Source of the DNA: JANXVY01 sp031365425
Lineage (GTDB): Bacteria > Pseudomonadota > Alphaproteobacteria > Rhizobiales > Hyphomicrobiaceae
Length of the DNA: 7,244 bases
Reading direction: 5' to 3'
NCBI GenBank assembly: GCA_031365425.1
Contig: JANLYB010000132.1
Location: 1 to 7,244 of the forward strand
The position numbers and the translations under genes are program-made. Position 1 is the stretch's first letter; each line of letters starts with the position of its first letter. The notes under the pieces are model-generated. The model was not told the origin of the DNA. It did no database searches and saw nothing but the letters and a program-made list of their open reading frames with translations. Positions 1 through 6,508 of the stretch are shown here, piece after piece.

Positions 1-49
1 TGCGCGCCCCACCGGAGCGCGATCAGCGCGTGAGGTTAAAAAGAGGGTA

Positions 50-179
50 CGCGGGAGAGGTCCATGGATGGTTGAATGCTGTTCTTACCACCCGGCGGCC
101 TCGCCGTTTTGTTGGTATGGGGATCTGAGGCCGTTGCCGCACGAGCCCTTGCGGACAAGCCCGGCACACCTCTCCCGCG
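50..179 (-). ncRNA. candidate structured small RNA, family unidentified (6S-like shape possible)
   Basis: Positions 50-61 and 168-179 are perfect reverse complements (12 bp, core gcgggagagg/cctctcccgc) and enclose about 106 nt. Inside, read on the minus strand, there is a CGGCCUC/GAGGCCG stem (7 bp, extendable by a further CGG/CCG across a CAA bulge) with a 24-nt loop, and a CCGCA/UGCGG hairpin on the 5' side. The part next to the closing helix is largely unpaired. The minus strand is preferred because a TTTTT run (38-42) lies 7 nt beyond the helix and no T-run follows on the plus strand. No protein frame fits. A long closing helix, an internal bubble and an apical stem recall 6S RNA, but that is shape only. 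I looked for and did not find the SRP RNA GGAA-loop motif, a tmRNA tag or an RNase P signature. The true ends are uncertain. Confidence 0.4.
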
Positions 180-208
180 AATAAGTGCGGTGATCACAAA
201 GCCGTCCA
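180..208 (-). promoter_or_regulatory. possible promoter for the small RNA candidate
   Basis: On the minus strand TGGACG (208-203), a 17-nt spacer and CTTATT (185-180) resemble a sigma-70 promoter immediately upstream of the structured region. The fit is awkward: initiation 6-7 nt after this -10 would start inside the 5' arm of the closing helix. A weaker alternative -10 (TGTGAT, in the region 192-197) would place the start just before the helix. The spacer also contains the 8-bp palindrome gtgatcac (190-197). This is a weak call. Confidence 0.22.
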
Positions 209-401
209 GTTGATCCGTTTCCAGACGTCGTAGACTAAACTACTGCAATGCAATCCGGGTCGCTGATGGATAACCGAATACCGCACCTAAACCCGCCCCA
301 CCCGTATAACCCAGCTCGTCAGCCGTGACCCTCGCGTGGTGCGATAAAGCCAATCTCTCATGGACCTTCAGGGGCGGGGATAAGTCTGTCTGAAATTTCG
401 T
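209..401. other. intergenic stretch with no recognisable gene
   Basis: This is sequence between the possible RNA promoter and the palindromic element after the pab gene. No tRNA, no riboswitch signature and no convincing coding frame is visible on either strand. A 24-codon minus-strand frame (361 to 287) has an AAGG a few bases upstream but no recognisable product. The stretch may simply carry upstream promoter sequence for the RNA candidate. Confidence 0.5.
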
Positions 402-484
402 GTAGGGCGCAATAGCCCCTTGGCGTATTGCGCCGCTCTGGGCACCGGGATCGCCGGTGCAATACGCGCCCGTTTGCGCCCTAC
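402..484. repeat. nested palindromic (REP-like) element at the end of the pab gene
   Basis: Several inverted repeats are stacked here. gtagggcgcaa (402-412) is a perfect complement of ttgcgccctac (474-484). ggcgcaata (406-414) complements tattgcgcc (426-434). gcgtattgc (423-431) complements gcaatacgc (459-467). gcaccgg (442-448) complements ccggtgc (454-460). Transcribed, it could fold as one long nested hairpin or as a chain of smaller ones. The right outer arm covers the stop codon (481-483) and first base of the next codon of the PabB-PabC gene. There is no T-run after it, so it is not a classical intrinsic terminator, though it may slow 3' decay or act as a bidirectional termination or stabilising element. 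The sequence type resembles short interspersed palindromes seen repeatedly in proteobacterial genomes. Copy number cannot be seen from one window. Confidence 0.6.
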
Positions 485-2328
485 TTTTCCAACAGCTTCG
501 CCCGCTGCAACCCGCGCACACTGTTGCCGAGATAAACGACCTCTGCCGCCTTCAAATCCGCCAGCATCAACGTCCGCTCAACCGCGCGCCCCTGCGCCAT
601 CAACTCCGCGCGCAGCACACCCGGCAACGCCCCCGCGCTCAACGGCGGCGTCAACAGCTTTCCATCGCGCTCGATGAAAATCGTCGTCCGGCTGCCCTCG
701 GCCAGTTCGCCCATCTCGTTCAGATACACGACCTCGTCGGCCCCTACCGTGTCGTGGAATTGCTGCCATTCGCGATCGTAAAGTTGCCGCTCGGTCGTCT
801 TGTGGGCCAGGAAGGGTTCCGCGCTGTTTACCCGCGTTGGCGAGACCACATATCCGATCACAGCCCCCGCCACCGGAGACGGGATCGGCGTCGCCGTCAC
901 CGTAACTGTACCGTCCTCCGACAGCAGCAACCGTACCCGCAAGTGTTGCGATCCAACACTCTGCTCAGCCAACGCCGCACGAACCTTCGCCAAATCACAC
1001 TTGAACCCAAAATGCGCCGCCGACCGCGCCAACCGTGCAAGATGCCCATCCAACAACCAGTACGTACCCTTAGGCCCAGCGCCCGGGTCAAACAGCAGCG
1101 TTTCGATCAGCTCGAACTTGCGCACCTTGTCGGTCAAGAACTTCATCTTGAGCAGACACTCGGCATATTCACCGACGCCCCCGCTATCGGCGACGACGCC
1201 CGACCCGATGCCCATTTCACCGCTGCCATCTGGGAAAAACACCGGCGTCCGGATCGCGACATTGAACAACGAATGCCCATCCGGTGAAATCCGCCCGATC
1301 GCGCCGCAGTAAACGCCGCGCGGACTGTCCTCCAACTCGGCGATCAGTTCCATCGCGCGGATCTTGGGCGCACCCGTCACCGAGCCTGGGGGGAAAATCG
1401 CCTCCAGCAAACGTGCAAGCGACGTCCCTTTCACCACCGTTGCCGACACACCGGACGTCATCTGATGCAGCGTCTTGAACGTCTCGACCGTGAACAGGTC
1501 CGTCACATGCACGCTGCCGATGTCTGAAATCCGACCCAGATCGTTGCGCATCAGATCGACGATCATCAGATTTTCAGCGCGTTGCTTGGCATCGCTCGCC
1601 AGCACGCGCCGCGCCTCGTCGTCGGCTTCTTCCGTTGCCCCGCGCGGGCTTGTTCCCTTCATAGGCCGCGTGGACACGACCCGGCCCGACTGCTCGATGA
1701 AAAGCTCCGGCGACGCCGATAGGATTGTCACATCGCCCGTCTCGATGATCCCGCCATAGGCAACCCGCTGTTTCTGCCGCAACTCGCGATACAGCGCGAC
1801 TGGCGCTCCTTCAAGCTTGAACCTCGCCCGGAACGTCAGGTTCATCTGATAGATGTCGCCCGCCCGGATATATTCGGCGACCTTGGCAAAGCGCTTTTCA
1901 TATTCCGGCCCGCTCCAGGAGTGCGTTACATCCGTCAGCGCTGGCTTGCCGTGCTGTGGCTGCGCCGCGAGCCACGCCTCGACCTGAACGCTGCCCATGA
2001 TGTTCGGCGCTTTGAACAGGCCAAACCACAGTAGCGGAACGCTCCGCTTGGCAGGCATCAGATGCGCGAGCCGGGGCTCCAGTACATAGCCCAGCTCATA
2101 GGCAAAAAAACCCGCCGCATGCAGCCCGCGCTCACGCGCACCTTCGAGCCGGACCAGCGCATCCGCCACCTCATGCGGCTCGTCCGCCCGGATAATCTCA
2201 ACCGCGTTCTGATACAGCGCCGACGGCGCACCCGAACCGGTATTATCATCCAGCAACACATACGGCTGCCAAGCACCCGGATCAAAGCACGGCGAAGACG
2301 CGGGTTCGTTGTTTGCGTCCACCGTCAT
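481..2328 (-). CDS. pabB: fused aminodeoxychorismate synthase component I / aminodeoxychorismate lyase (PabB-PabC)
   Basis: This 615-aa bifunctional protein makes p-aminobenzoate for folate. The N-terminal part (about 1-405) is a chorismate-binding domain: GDIYQMNLT (157-165), RPMKGT (221-226), the AENLMIVDLMRNDLG block (251-265), FPPGSVTGAPK (312-322) and GIGSGVVADSGG (373-384). Lys224 in PMKGT is the lysine typical of PabB, where anthranilate synthase TrpE has Ala, so this is ADC synthase rather than TrpE. The C-terminal part (about 406-615) is a class IV PLP fold: FLAHKTTERQ (506-515, probable PLP Lys510), GELAEGSRTTIF (540-551) and SAGALPGVLR (564-573). It should convert ADC to p-aminobenzoate and pyruvate. 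The glutaminase partner PabA/TrpG is not in the window. The ATG (2328-2326) overlaps the upstream glycosyltransferase stop as ATGA and has AAGGG a few bases upstream, which supports this start and translational coupling. The stop is TAG, inside a palindromic repeat. Acts in the cytosol. Confidence 0.93.
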   Translation of the reverse strand: MTVDANNEPASSPCFDPGAWQPYVLLDDNTGSGAPSALYQNAVEIIRADEPHEVADALVRLEGARERGLHAAGFFAYELGYVLEPRLAHLMPAKRSVPLLWFGLFKAPNIMGSVQVEAWLAAQPQHGKPALTDVTHSWSGPEYEKRFAKVAEYIRAGDIYQMNLTFRARFKLEGAPVALYRELRQKQRVAYGGIIETGDVTILSASPELFIEQSGRVVSTRPMKGTSPRGATEEADDEARRVLASDAKQRAENLMIVDLMRNDLGRISDIGSVHVTDLFTVETFKTLHQMTSGVSATVVKGTSLARLLEAIFPPGSVTGAPKIRAMELIAELEDSPRGVYCGAIGRISPDGHSLFNVAIRTPVFFPDGSGEMGIGSGVVADSGGVGEYAECLLKMKFLTDKVRKFELIETLLFDPGAGPKGTYWLLDGHLARLARSAAHFGFKCDLAKVRAALAEQSVGSQHLRVRLLLSEDGTVTVTATPIPSPVAGAVIGYVVSPTRVNSAEPFLAHKTTERQLYDREWQQFHDTVGADEVVYLNEMGELAEGSRTTIFIERDGKLLTPPLSAGALPGVLRAELMAQGRAVERTLMLADLKAAEVVYLGNSVRGLQRAKLLEK

Positions 2329-3872
2329 GGTCCCTTGTAGCCCGAGAGTGCAAAAAACGAGACATGGCGCTTTTCGTTGATGCCAGCCGGCACATCGCGG
2401 ATGGCCACTTGGGCAACGCTGCCAAACACCTCGAACACCGACCGTTGCCCCGCCTTCACGGGCGCACCAGCCACCGGCATCCCGCCTAACGTCACCAGCA
2501 GTGCGGGCTCCTGAGCCCCACCCTTGAATGGACGCGTCAATTCAAAATGATCGTGTGGCCTTGGAGACGATTTCCAAGCCAGCACCGGCGTCGGCTCCGC
2601 GCGCATATAATACAGCAACTCCGCCGTAATGGACCGGTCATCGGTCACCACCGAAGCATACGGCTTGCCCGCCACCTTCGCGGCCGCAATCTCGGCCCGC
2701 GTCGCCGCCGCGATCTCGCGCCAGCCCAGCGTCCGCGCCAACGGATCGGGCTTGACGGGTAAGCGCACCGCGCCTGCCGTCGCCGTCCCAACAATCAGCA
2801 CGGCCAGCACGGCCACGTGGATCCAATAACTCGCCTTGAGCCAGCCCCACTCGGCATCCCGCACCAGCGTCGCAACCACCAGCACCACACCCGGCACATA
2901 CGCTACCGCCGCCCAGTTCGGATGCGCTCGCGAAAGGAACGCCTGCACCGTGATGATTGCCACTAGCGGCAGGCAAAACGCCATCAACAGCCGGTCGGCC
3001 TCAGGCAGTCGTGTTTTCCAACCGCGCCAGACGATTACCAGCAGCCCGGCGAAATACAGCGGCCCGAACACCCCGAACTGACTGCCGAAAAACTCCAGCG
3101 CCTTCGTGGGATGAAACAGCCCGCCCTCCCACTTAGCATTGTCCGCCGTATGCGAGAACGTCGCAAAGCTGTGCGCCTGGTTCCAGATCATGTTCGGCAC
3201 GATCATTGCCAAGCCAAGGGCCAAGCCCGCCCACAGCCGCTTGTCGCGCAACACGCTGCGTCGCTCCGGCGTCGCGATCAGATACACCGCCGCGCACAGG
3301 ATGAACCACGCCATCGCGTATTTGGCGTTCAACCCCAACCCGAACGCTACGCCGAGCAGCACCGAAGGCCACCAATCCCGCGTCTCAAACAGCGCAGCAA
3401 AAGCCAAGATCGCCAGCGCCCAGCACAGCAGCAGCGGTACGTCCGTGGAAATAATCCCCGCTGATAGCGACACCCCAGGCAACAGCGCAAACGCAAGCGC
3501 TGCCAGCGCACCCACCCTGACCTCGTACAACCGCGCACCCAGCGCAAACACGCTCAATGCTGTCAGCGTATGCAAGATCGGCGCAGGGCTGCGAATGCAC
3601 GCTTCCCCCTGCCCGCATACGCCCGTCGCCAACGCGATGATCCAGGCAATCAGCGGCGGCTTGGAATAGTACCCGAACGCGGGCTCCACGCTCCAGGCCC
3701 AATACTGCGCCTCGTCGAAAAACAAATCCGTCCGGTTATAAACCAACGCCACCAGGCGTATCGCCAGCAACGCGCCCAGCGCCACCACCAGCCAAACAGG
3801 GATCGCTAGCGACCCAACCTGCCAATGGCGTCGCTCTGTCGACGCAGCCGTGCCGTTCACCCGCAAATCCAT
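2325..3872 (-). CDS. family 39 (ArnT/PMT-like) membrane glycosyltransferase
   Basis: About 515 aa, polytopic in the inner membrane. From the ATG, a first membrane segment (about 24-45) is followed by a periplasmic loop with DLFFDEAQYWAWS (about 49-61). Its Asp-Glu pair is the catalytic/metal-binding motif of GT-C enzymes of the dolichyl-phosphate-mannose/ArnT type. YYSKPPLIAW, STDVPLLLCWAL, GLNAKYAMAW and SRAHPNWAAVAY follow in family order among roughly ten hydrophobic segments. A soluble C-terminal region of about 145 aa (after 370) ends the protein. The family transfers a sugar from a polyprenyl-phosphate carrier to lipid A, another glycolipid or protein; the substrate here cannot be read from the sequence. 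I chose the ATG at 3872, with GGA 6 nt upstream. A TTG directly before it (3875) is also in frame, and a stop lies at 3899-3897. The stop overlaps the pab start by 4 nt, although no shared pathway is obvious. Confidence 0.88.
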   Translation of the reverse strand: MDLRVNGTAASTERRHWQVGSLAIPVWLVVALGALLAIRLVALVYNRTDLFFDEAQYWAWSVEPAFGYYSKPPLIAWIIALATGVCGQGEACIRSPAPILHTLTALSVFALGARLYEVRVGALAALAFALLPGVSLSAGIISTDVPLLLCWALAILAFAALFETRDWWPSVLLGVAFGLGLNAKYAMAWFILCAAVYLIATPERRSVLRDKRLWAGLALGLAMIVPNMIWNQAHSFATFSHTADNAKWEGGLFHPTKALEFFGSQFGVFGPLYFAGLLVIVWRGWKTRLPEADRLLMAFCLPLVAIITVQAFLSRAHPNWAAVAYVPGVVLVVATLVRDAEWGWLKASYWIHVAVLAVLIVGTATAGAVRLPVKPDPLARTLGWREIAAATRAEIAAAKVAGKPYASVVTDDRSITAELLYYMRAEPTPVLAWKSSPRPHDHFELTRPFKGGAQEPALLVTLGGMPVAGAPVKAGQRSVFEVFGSVAQVAIRDVPAGINEKRHVSFFALSGYKGP

Positions 3873-3968
3873 CAACCGTCCATTTCCGAGTCGTCGTTAA
3901 ACTAAAGTCCTAGCCTAGCTAACCTGCCTCGGCCAGCCCTGACCTAATGCACCGCCCTCTCTAGGACG

Positions 3969-4017
3969 TCATCCCGGCGTCATCGCTTGCGATGCGGGGC
4001 ATCGTAGGCCGGGACCC
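3969..4017. repeat. palindromic intergenic element (tcccggc/gccggga type)
   Basis: tcccggc (3972-3978) pairs with gccggga (4008-4014) around a 29-nt centre that can itself form either catcgc/gcgatg (3981-3986 with 3989-3994) or gatgc/gcatc (3991-3995 with 3999-4003). The two inner hairpins compete because they share bases. Outer sequences of the form gtcatcccggc...gccgggacc are, to my knowledge, common extragenic repeats in sphingomonads and related alphaproteobacteria. It lies between gmk and the glycosyltransferase gene and could limit read-through from gmk or stabilise its 3' end. There is no T-run, so I do not call it an intrinsic terminator. Confidence 0.5.
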
Positions 4018-4058
4018 AAGCAACCATCAATTTGAAAGAGATCAATTGGGCGGAGAAC

Positions 4059-4706
4059 CTACCCCAGCCCCTTCTGCAACCCGCGCACGAACGCCGACAG
4101 TCCCGATTGCCTATCCCGCCGCAACCGTTCCGCCGCCAGGATAGCCCGTAACCCAGCCAAGCTCTCCTCAACGTTCTCGTTGACCACCACATAGTCATAC
4201 TCGGCCCAATGCGACAGCTCCGCCGACGCTTCCGCCATCCGCCGCGCCACCACGTCGGGCGGATCCAATGCGCGCGTATTGAGCCGCTGCTCCAACGCCT
4301 TGCCCGACGGCGGCAGAATGAACACCCGCACCAGATCGCCGGCCATCTTCTCGGCTAGCTGCTGCGCGCCCTGCCAGTCGATGTCGAACATCACATCATG
4401 ACCGGCCTTTACCGCCGCCTCGACCGGCCCACGCGGCGTCCCGTAGCTATTGCCGAACACCTTCGCGCCTTCCAGCAGATCGCCCCGCGTCTCCATCGCC
4501 GCGTAACCGGCAGTATCGGTGAAATAATAGTCCTTGCCCTCGACCTCGCCCGGCCGCGGCGTCCGCGTCGTCACCGACACTGACATGGTGATGTTGGGAT
4601 CGGCCGCTAGCAGTGCCCGCGACAACGTCGTTTTGCCCGCCCCCGACGGTGACGACAGCACGAGCAGCAAACCCCGGCGTTGAATGGCGGTCGTTGGGTT
4701 GGGCAT
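4059..4706 (-). CDS. gmk: guanylate kinase
   Basis: This 215-aa cytosolic kinase phosphorylates GMP to GDP with ATP, an essential step between GMP and GTP/dGTP, and it also recycles GMP. The P-loop is SPSGAGKTT (19-27). The GMP-binding domain follows, with VSVTTRTPRPGEVEGKDYYF (43-62) carrying the conserved arginines 48 and 51, then VFGNSYGTPRGPV (83-95). DVMFDIDWQGAQQ (104-116) is the Walker-B-like strand, and the lid has NTRALDPPDVVARRM. Length is normal for bacterial Gmk (about 205-215 aa). The ATG lies 8 nt after the yicC stop with only a weak GAG/GAGC Shine-Dalgarno, so it is probably translated from a yicC-gmk message. This gene pair is common in Proteobacteria. Stop is TAG. Confidence 0.97.
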   Translation of the reverse strand: MPNPTTAIQRRGLLLVLSSPSGAGKTTLSRALLAADPNITMSVSVTTRTPRPGEVEGKDYYFTDTAGYAAMETRGDLLEGAKVFGNSYGTPRGPVEAAVKAGHDVMFDIDWQGAQQLAEKMAGDLVRVFILPPSGKALEQRLNTRALDPPDVVARRMAEASAELSHWAEYDYVVVNENVEESLAGLRAILAAERLRRDRQSGLSAFVRGLQKGLG

Positions 4707-4714
4707 GGCTCAGC

Positions 4715-5596
4715 TCACTCAATATTGGCGACTTGCTCGCGCATCTGGTCGATCAGCACCTTCATGGCCAGACCGCAGCGCGAAATTTCAGGATCGTTAG
4801 CCTTGGAGCACAACGTATTGGCCTCGCGGTTGAACTCCTGCGTCAGGAAGTCAAATTTGCGGCCCACGGGCACATCTTCCGCAATCAGATCCCGCGCCGC
4901 TGCGATATGCACAGCCAGCCGCTGCAGCTCTTCCTCGACATCGGCCCGGGTGGCAATCAGCACGGCTTCCTGATGCAACCGCTCTGGCTCGAACGAATTC
5001 GACGTCCCAAGCAGGCGCTGGATCTGCTCGTTGAGCCGCGCCGTAATCGCTTCAGGCTTGCGCGCCGGCGATGCCACCACCCGGCCGACCAGCGTTTCAA
5101 TCTCGGCCACTTCCGCCGCCAAGATCGCCGCCAGCCGCCCGCCCTCTGCCGCACGGTTTTCGACGAACTGATCGAGCGCCGTCTCAAACGTCGCCATCAT
5201 GGCAAACATCCGTGCGGCCTGCTCAGCCTCGGTCTCCGTCACCTCGACGACCTCAAGTACGCCGCGCAGGCTCAGCAGCCCCTCGGTCGCCGCGGGTAGA
5301 CCGCCCGTGATCTGCCGCACGCGTTCCGCCGCCGCCGCGACCTGTGCCAATGCCGCTTCATTCAACCGGATCTCAGGGGCCGCTGCCGTCTTGTCGAATT
5401 GCAGATTTACAGTGACGTTGCCGCGCGTGATCCTCTTTTGCACCGCCTCGCGCATCCGCGGCTCCAGCGCATCGTTTCCATTGGGCAGCCTTGTCCGCAG
5501 ATCGAGCCCGCGTCCGTTCACGGAGCGGATCTCGAAATACCAGCTCGCATTGCCGCTCGCACCCTCGGCGCGGCCAAAACCCGTCATGCTCTTCAT
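4715..5596 (-). CDS. yicC: YicC/YloC family endoribonuclease
   Basis: 293 aa, close to E. coli YicC (287 aa). The start MKSMTGFGRAEG is the family hallmark (usually M-x-x-SMTGFGR). The C-terminal DUF1732 region (about 234-293) carries the conserved GRKFDFLTQEFNREANTL stretch, then CSKANDPEIS and the terminal QMREQVANIE. The middle is predicted largely helical. Characterised members are endoribonucleases; E. coli YicC has been linked to decay of the small RNA RyhB. The target here is unknown. The ATG at 5596 is kept because the family has two to three residues before SMTGFGR; the ATG at 5587 would remove them. The ribosome-binding site is poor. It is the first gene of the pair with gmk (8-nt gap), and its promoter is probably in the 77-nt gap upstream. 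Cytosolic. Confidence 0.95.
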   Translation of the reverse strand: MKSMTGFGRAEGASGNASWYFEIRSVNGRGLDLRTRLPNGNDALEPRMREAVQKRITRGNVTVNLQFDKTAAAPEIRLNEAALAQVAAAAERVRQITGGLPAATEGLLSLRGVLEVVEVTETEAEQAARMFAMMATFETALDQFVENRAAEGGRLAAILAAEVAEIETLVGRVVASPARKPEAITARLNEQIQRLLGTSNSFEPERLHQEAVLIATRADVEEELQRLAVHIAAARDLIAEDVPVGRKFDFLTQEFNREANTLCSKANDPEISRCGLAMKVLIDQMREQVANIE

Positions 5597-5610
5597 AGGC
5601 CAACCGCCCG

Positions 5611-5664
5611 CCTGTTCGTGTTCAGCGCAAACCTATAGCCGCACTGACGAAAAAAGCGAACAGG
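5611..5664 (-). promoter_or_regulatory. possible yicC-gmk promoter flanked by an inverted repeat
   Basis: In the 77-nt gap before yicC the minus strand has CTATAG (5637-5632), a fair -10 match, with no clear TTGAC-type -35; the TTCGCT upstream is a weak candidate at a 16-nt spacing. An 8-bp inverted repeat, cctgttcg (5611-5618) and cgaacagg (5657-5664), brackets it symmetrically with a 38-nt spacer. The T-rich GCTTTTTTCG just after the upstream gene could also aid termination of that gene. Weak calls, from pattern only. Confidence 0.25.
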
Positions 5665-5673
5665 GTGCGAATT

Positions 5674-6366
5674 TCAGCGCATCGATTTCGACAGCCGCGC
5701 AACCCACGCCAGCACATCGGCCTTCACAGTCGCGGCCTGCTCTTTCACCCACGCGCGCTGCGGCTTCAAATCGATCCAAGTCCGATTGACCCAGCGCTTG
5801 ATCTCAACCCGCGCAAACCGCCCGTTGCGCCAGACGGCCGACGCGCGAATCTCGGCAAACATCTGCTCTTTCCACGGCATGAACCGCTCATACGCCGTCT
5901 TGAACCAGCCAATCTGCATCAGTTGCGGCTGCGTCAACACAAAGATATGCGCCACCACTGCCGTCCCAACCACCTTGGCGGCCCCGATCAGCACCACGCC
6001 GAGAACCGCATGCCCTGTCGCAAACAGATACAACGCGATCAGCTTGAGCGGGAACAGACATACGGCAGGCGCTGCAAACATCGCCAGCGCGCCATAGGGC
6101 GGCAATTCCTTGAGCCACCCCTCAAACTTGGCGATGACGAAATACTTAGACAGCCGCGCCAGCGCCGCCTCGAGCGGACGCCATCCCCATTCGAGGAACA
6201 GCACGACCAGCGCGGCCACCGTCTGCAACGCGATTTTCGCCACGTCCCGGACCGGACCACGGACGAACGCCACGAACCACACCGCCGCCCGCCGCAGCGA
6301 CGGCTTACCGGCAGCCCATGCCTCAGCAAGGCCGTCCTTGATGCGCGCGATGAGTTGCTGCCACAT
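5674..6366 (-). CDS. conserved-looking membrane protein of unknown function
   Basis: I do not recognise this family. From the chosen ATG it is about 230 aa. A basic amphipathic N-terminal part (1-42, including two Arg-rich patches) is followed by three hydrophobic segments at about 43-61 (IALQTVAALVVLFLEWGW), 92-116 (YGALAMFAAPAVCLFPLKLI...) and 119-144 (AVLGVVLIGAAKVVGTAVVAHIFVL). A Trp- and Lys/Arg-rich soluble tail of about 85 residues (motifs WFKTAYERFMPWKEQMF and RWVNRTWIDLKPQRAWVKEQ) ends it. The frame extends to an upstream ATG at 6438, but that would add a Cys-rich 24-residue segment unlike the rest and would absorb the 13-bp palindrome at 6391-6403, so I prefer the ATG at 6366. No strong Shine-Dalgarno is visible. 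Protein-like composition, the lack of stops and the clean boundaries support a real gene. It sits alone between the ABC exporter and yicC, and the 77-nt gap to yicC argues against tight coupling. Confidence 0.75.
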   Translation of the reverse strand: MWQQLIARIKDGLAEAWAAGKPSLRRAAVWFVAFVRGPVRDVAKIALQTVAALVVLFLEWGWRPLEAALARLSKYFVIAKFEGWLKELPPYGALAMFAAPAVCLFPLKLIALYLFATGHAVLGVVLIGAAKVVGTAVVAHIFVLTQPQLMQIGWFKTAYERFMPWKEQMFAEIRASAVWRNGRFARVEIKRWVNRTWIDLKPQRAWVKEQAATVKADVLAWVARLSKSMR

Positions 6367-6390
6367 GCCGTGAAAACCGCTTCCGTTGCA

Positions 6391-6403
6391 CCCCAATATG
6401 GGG
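6391..6403. promoter_or_regulatory. 13-bp palindrome, possible operator
   Basis: ccccaatatgggg has perfect 5-bp arms (cccca/tgggg) around a 3-nt AT-rich centre and lies 25 nt upstream of the preferred start of the unknown membrane protein. This is the size and symmetry of a dimeric repressor site, or of a leader hairpin with a tight loop. I cannot name a regulator. It may be chance in GC-rich DNA. Confidence 0.3.
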
Positions 6404-6508
6404 CGCGGATCGACGCATTCTAGGGCGCAGGCGCACATATTTGGTTAACGCCGAACACCAACCCGATGATCTAACGCCACAATTCGCCCTGCTAACATCG
6501 AAACTGCC

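Noticed and set aside
50..179. SRP RNA, tmRNA, ZTP (pfl) or TPP riboswitch as the identity of the structured region
   Set aside because: The GGAA-loop core of SRP RNA, any tmRNA tag codons, the full ZTP 5' domain and the TPP conserved blocks are absent. A CCGCCGGGUGG stretch loosely recalls the ZTP 3' motif, but its partner elements are missing.
287..361. 24-codon minus-strand frame with an AAGG a few bases upstream
   Set aside because: It is too short to judge, and the Arg-rich product has no known counterpart; an AAGG this close to an ATG is easily chance.
240..521. Minus-strand frame of 93 codons crossing the end of the pab gene
   Set aside because: It starts inside the pab gene in another frame, runs through the palindromic element and shows no recognisable sequence.
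457..1287. Long plus-strand open frame (276 codons) opposite the pab gene
   Set aside because: It is an antisense shadow of a GC-rich gene: Arg/His/Gln/Pro-rich, no recognisable motifs, and fully covered by the well-supported PabB-PabC frame.
3972..4014. Intrinsic terminator for gmk
   Set aside because: A hairpin can form but no T-run follows it on the minus strand, so it is listed only as a repeat.
4613..5299. Plus-strand open frame of 228 codons opposite gmk and yicC
   Set aside because: It spans two conserved genes on the other strand and has a low-complexity basic composition with no domain signature.
5665..6423. Plus-strand open frame of 252 codons opposite the unknown membrane protein
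   Set aside because: Its product is Arg/His/Pro/Gln-rich and looks like antisense translation, whereas the minus frame gives clear membrane helices and a normal composition.
6430..6450. CtrA-type site (TTAACC near 6445 on the minus strand)
   Set aside because: Only one half-site is present; the second TTAA at the expected spacing is missing.
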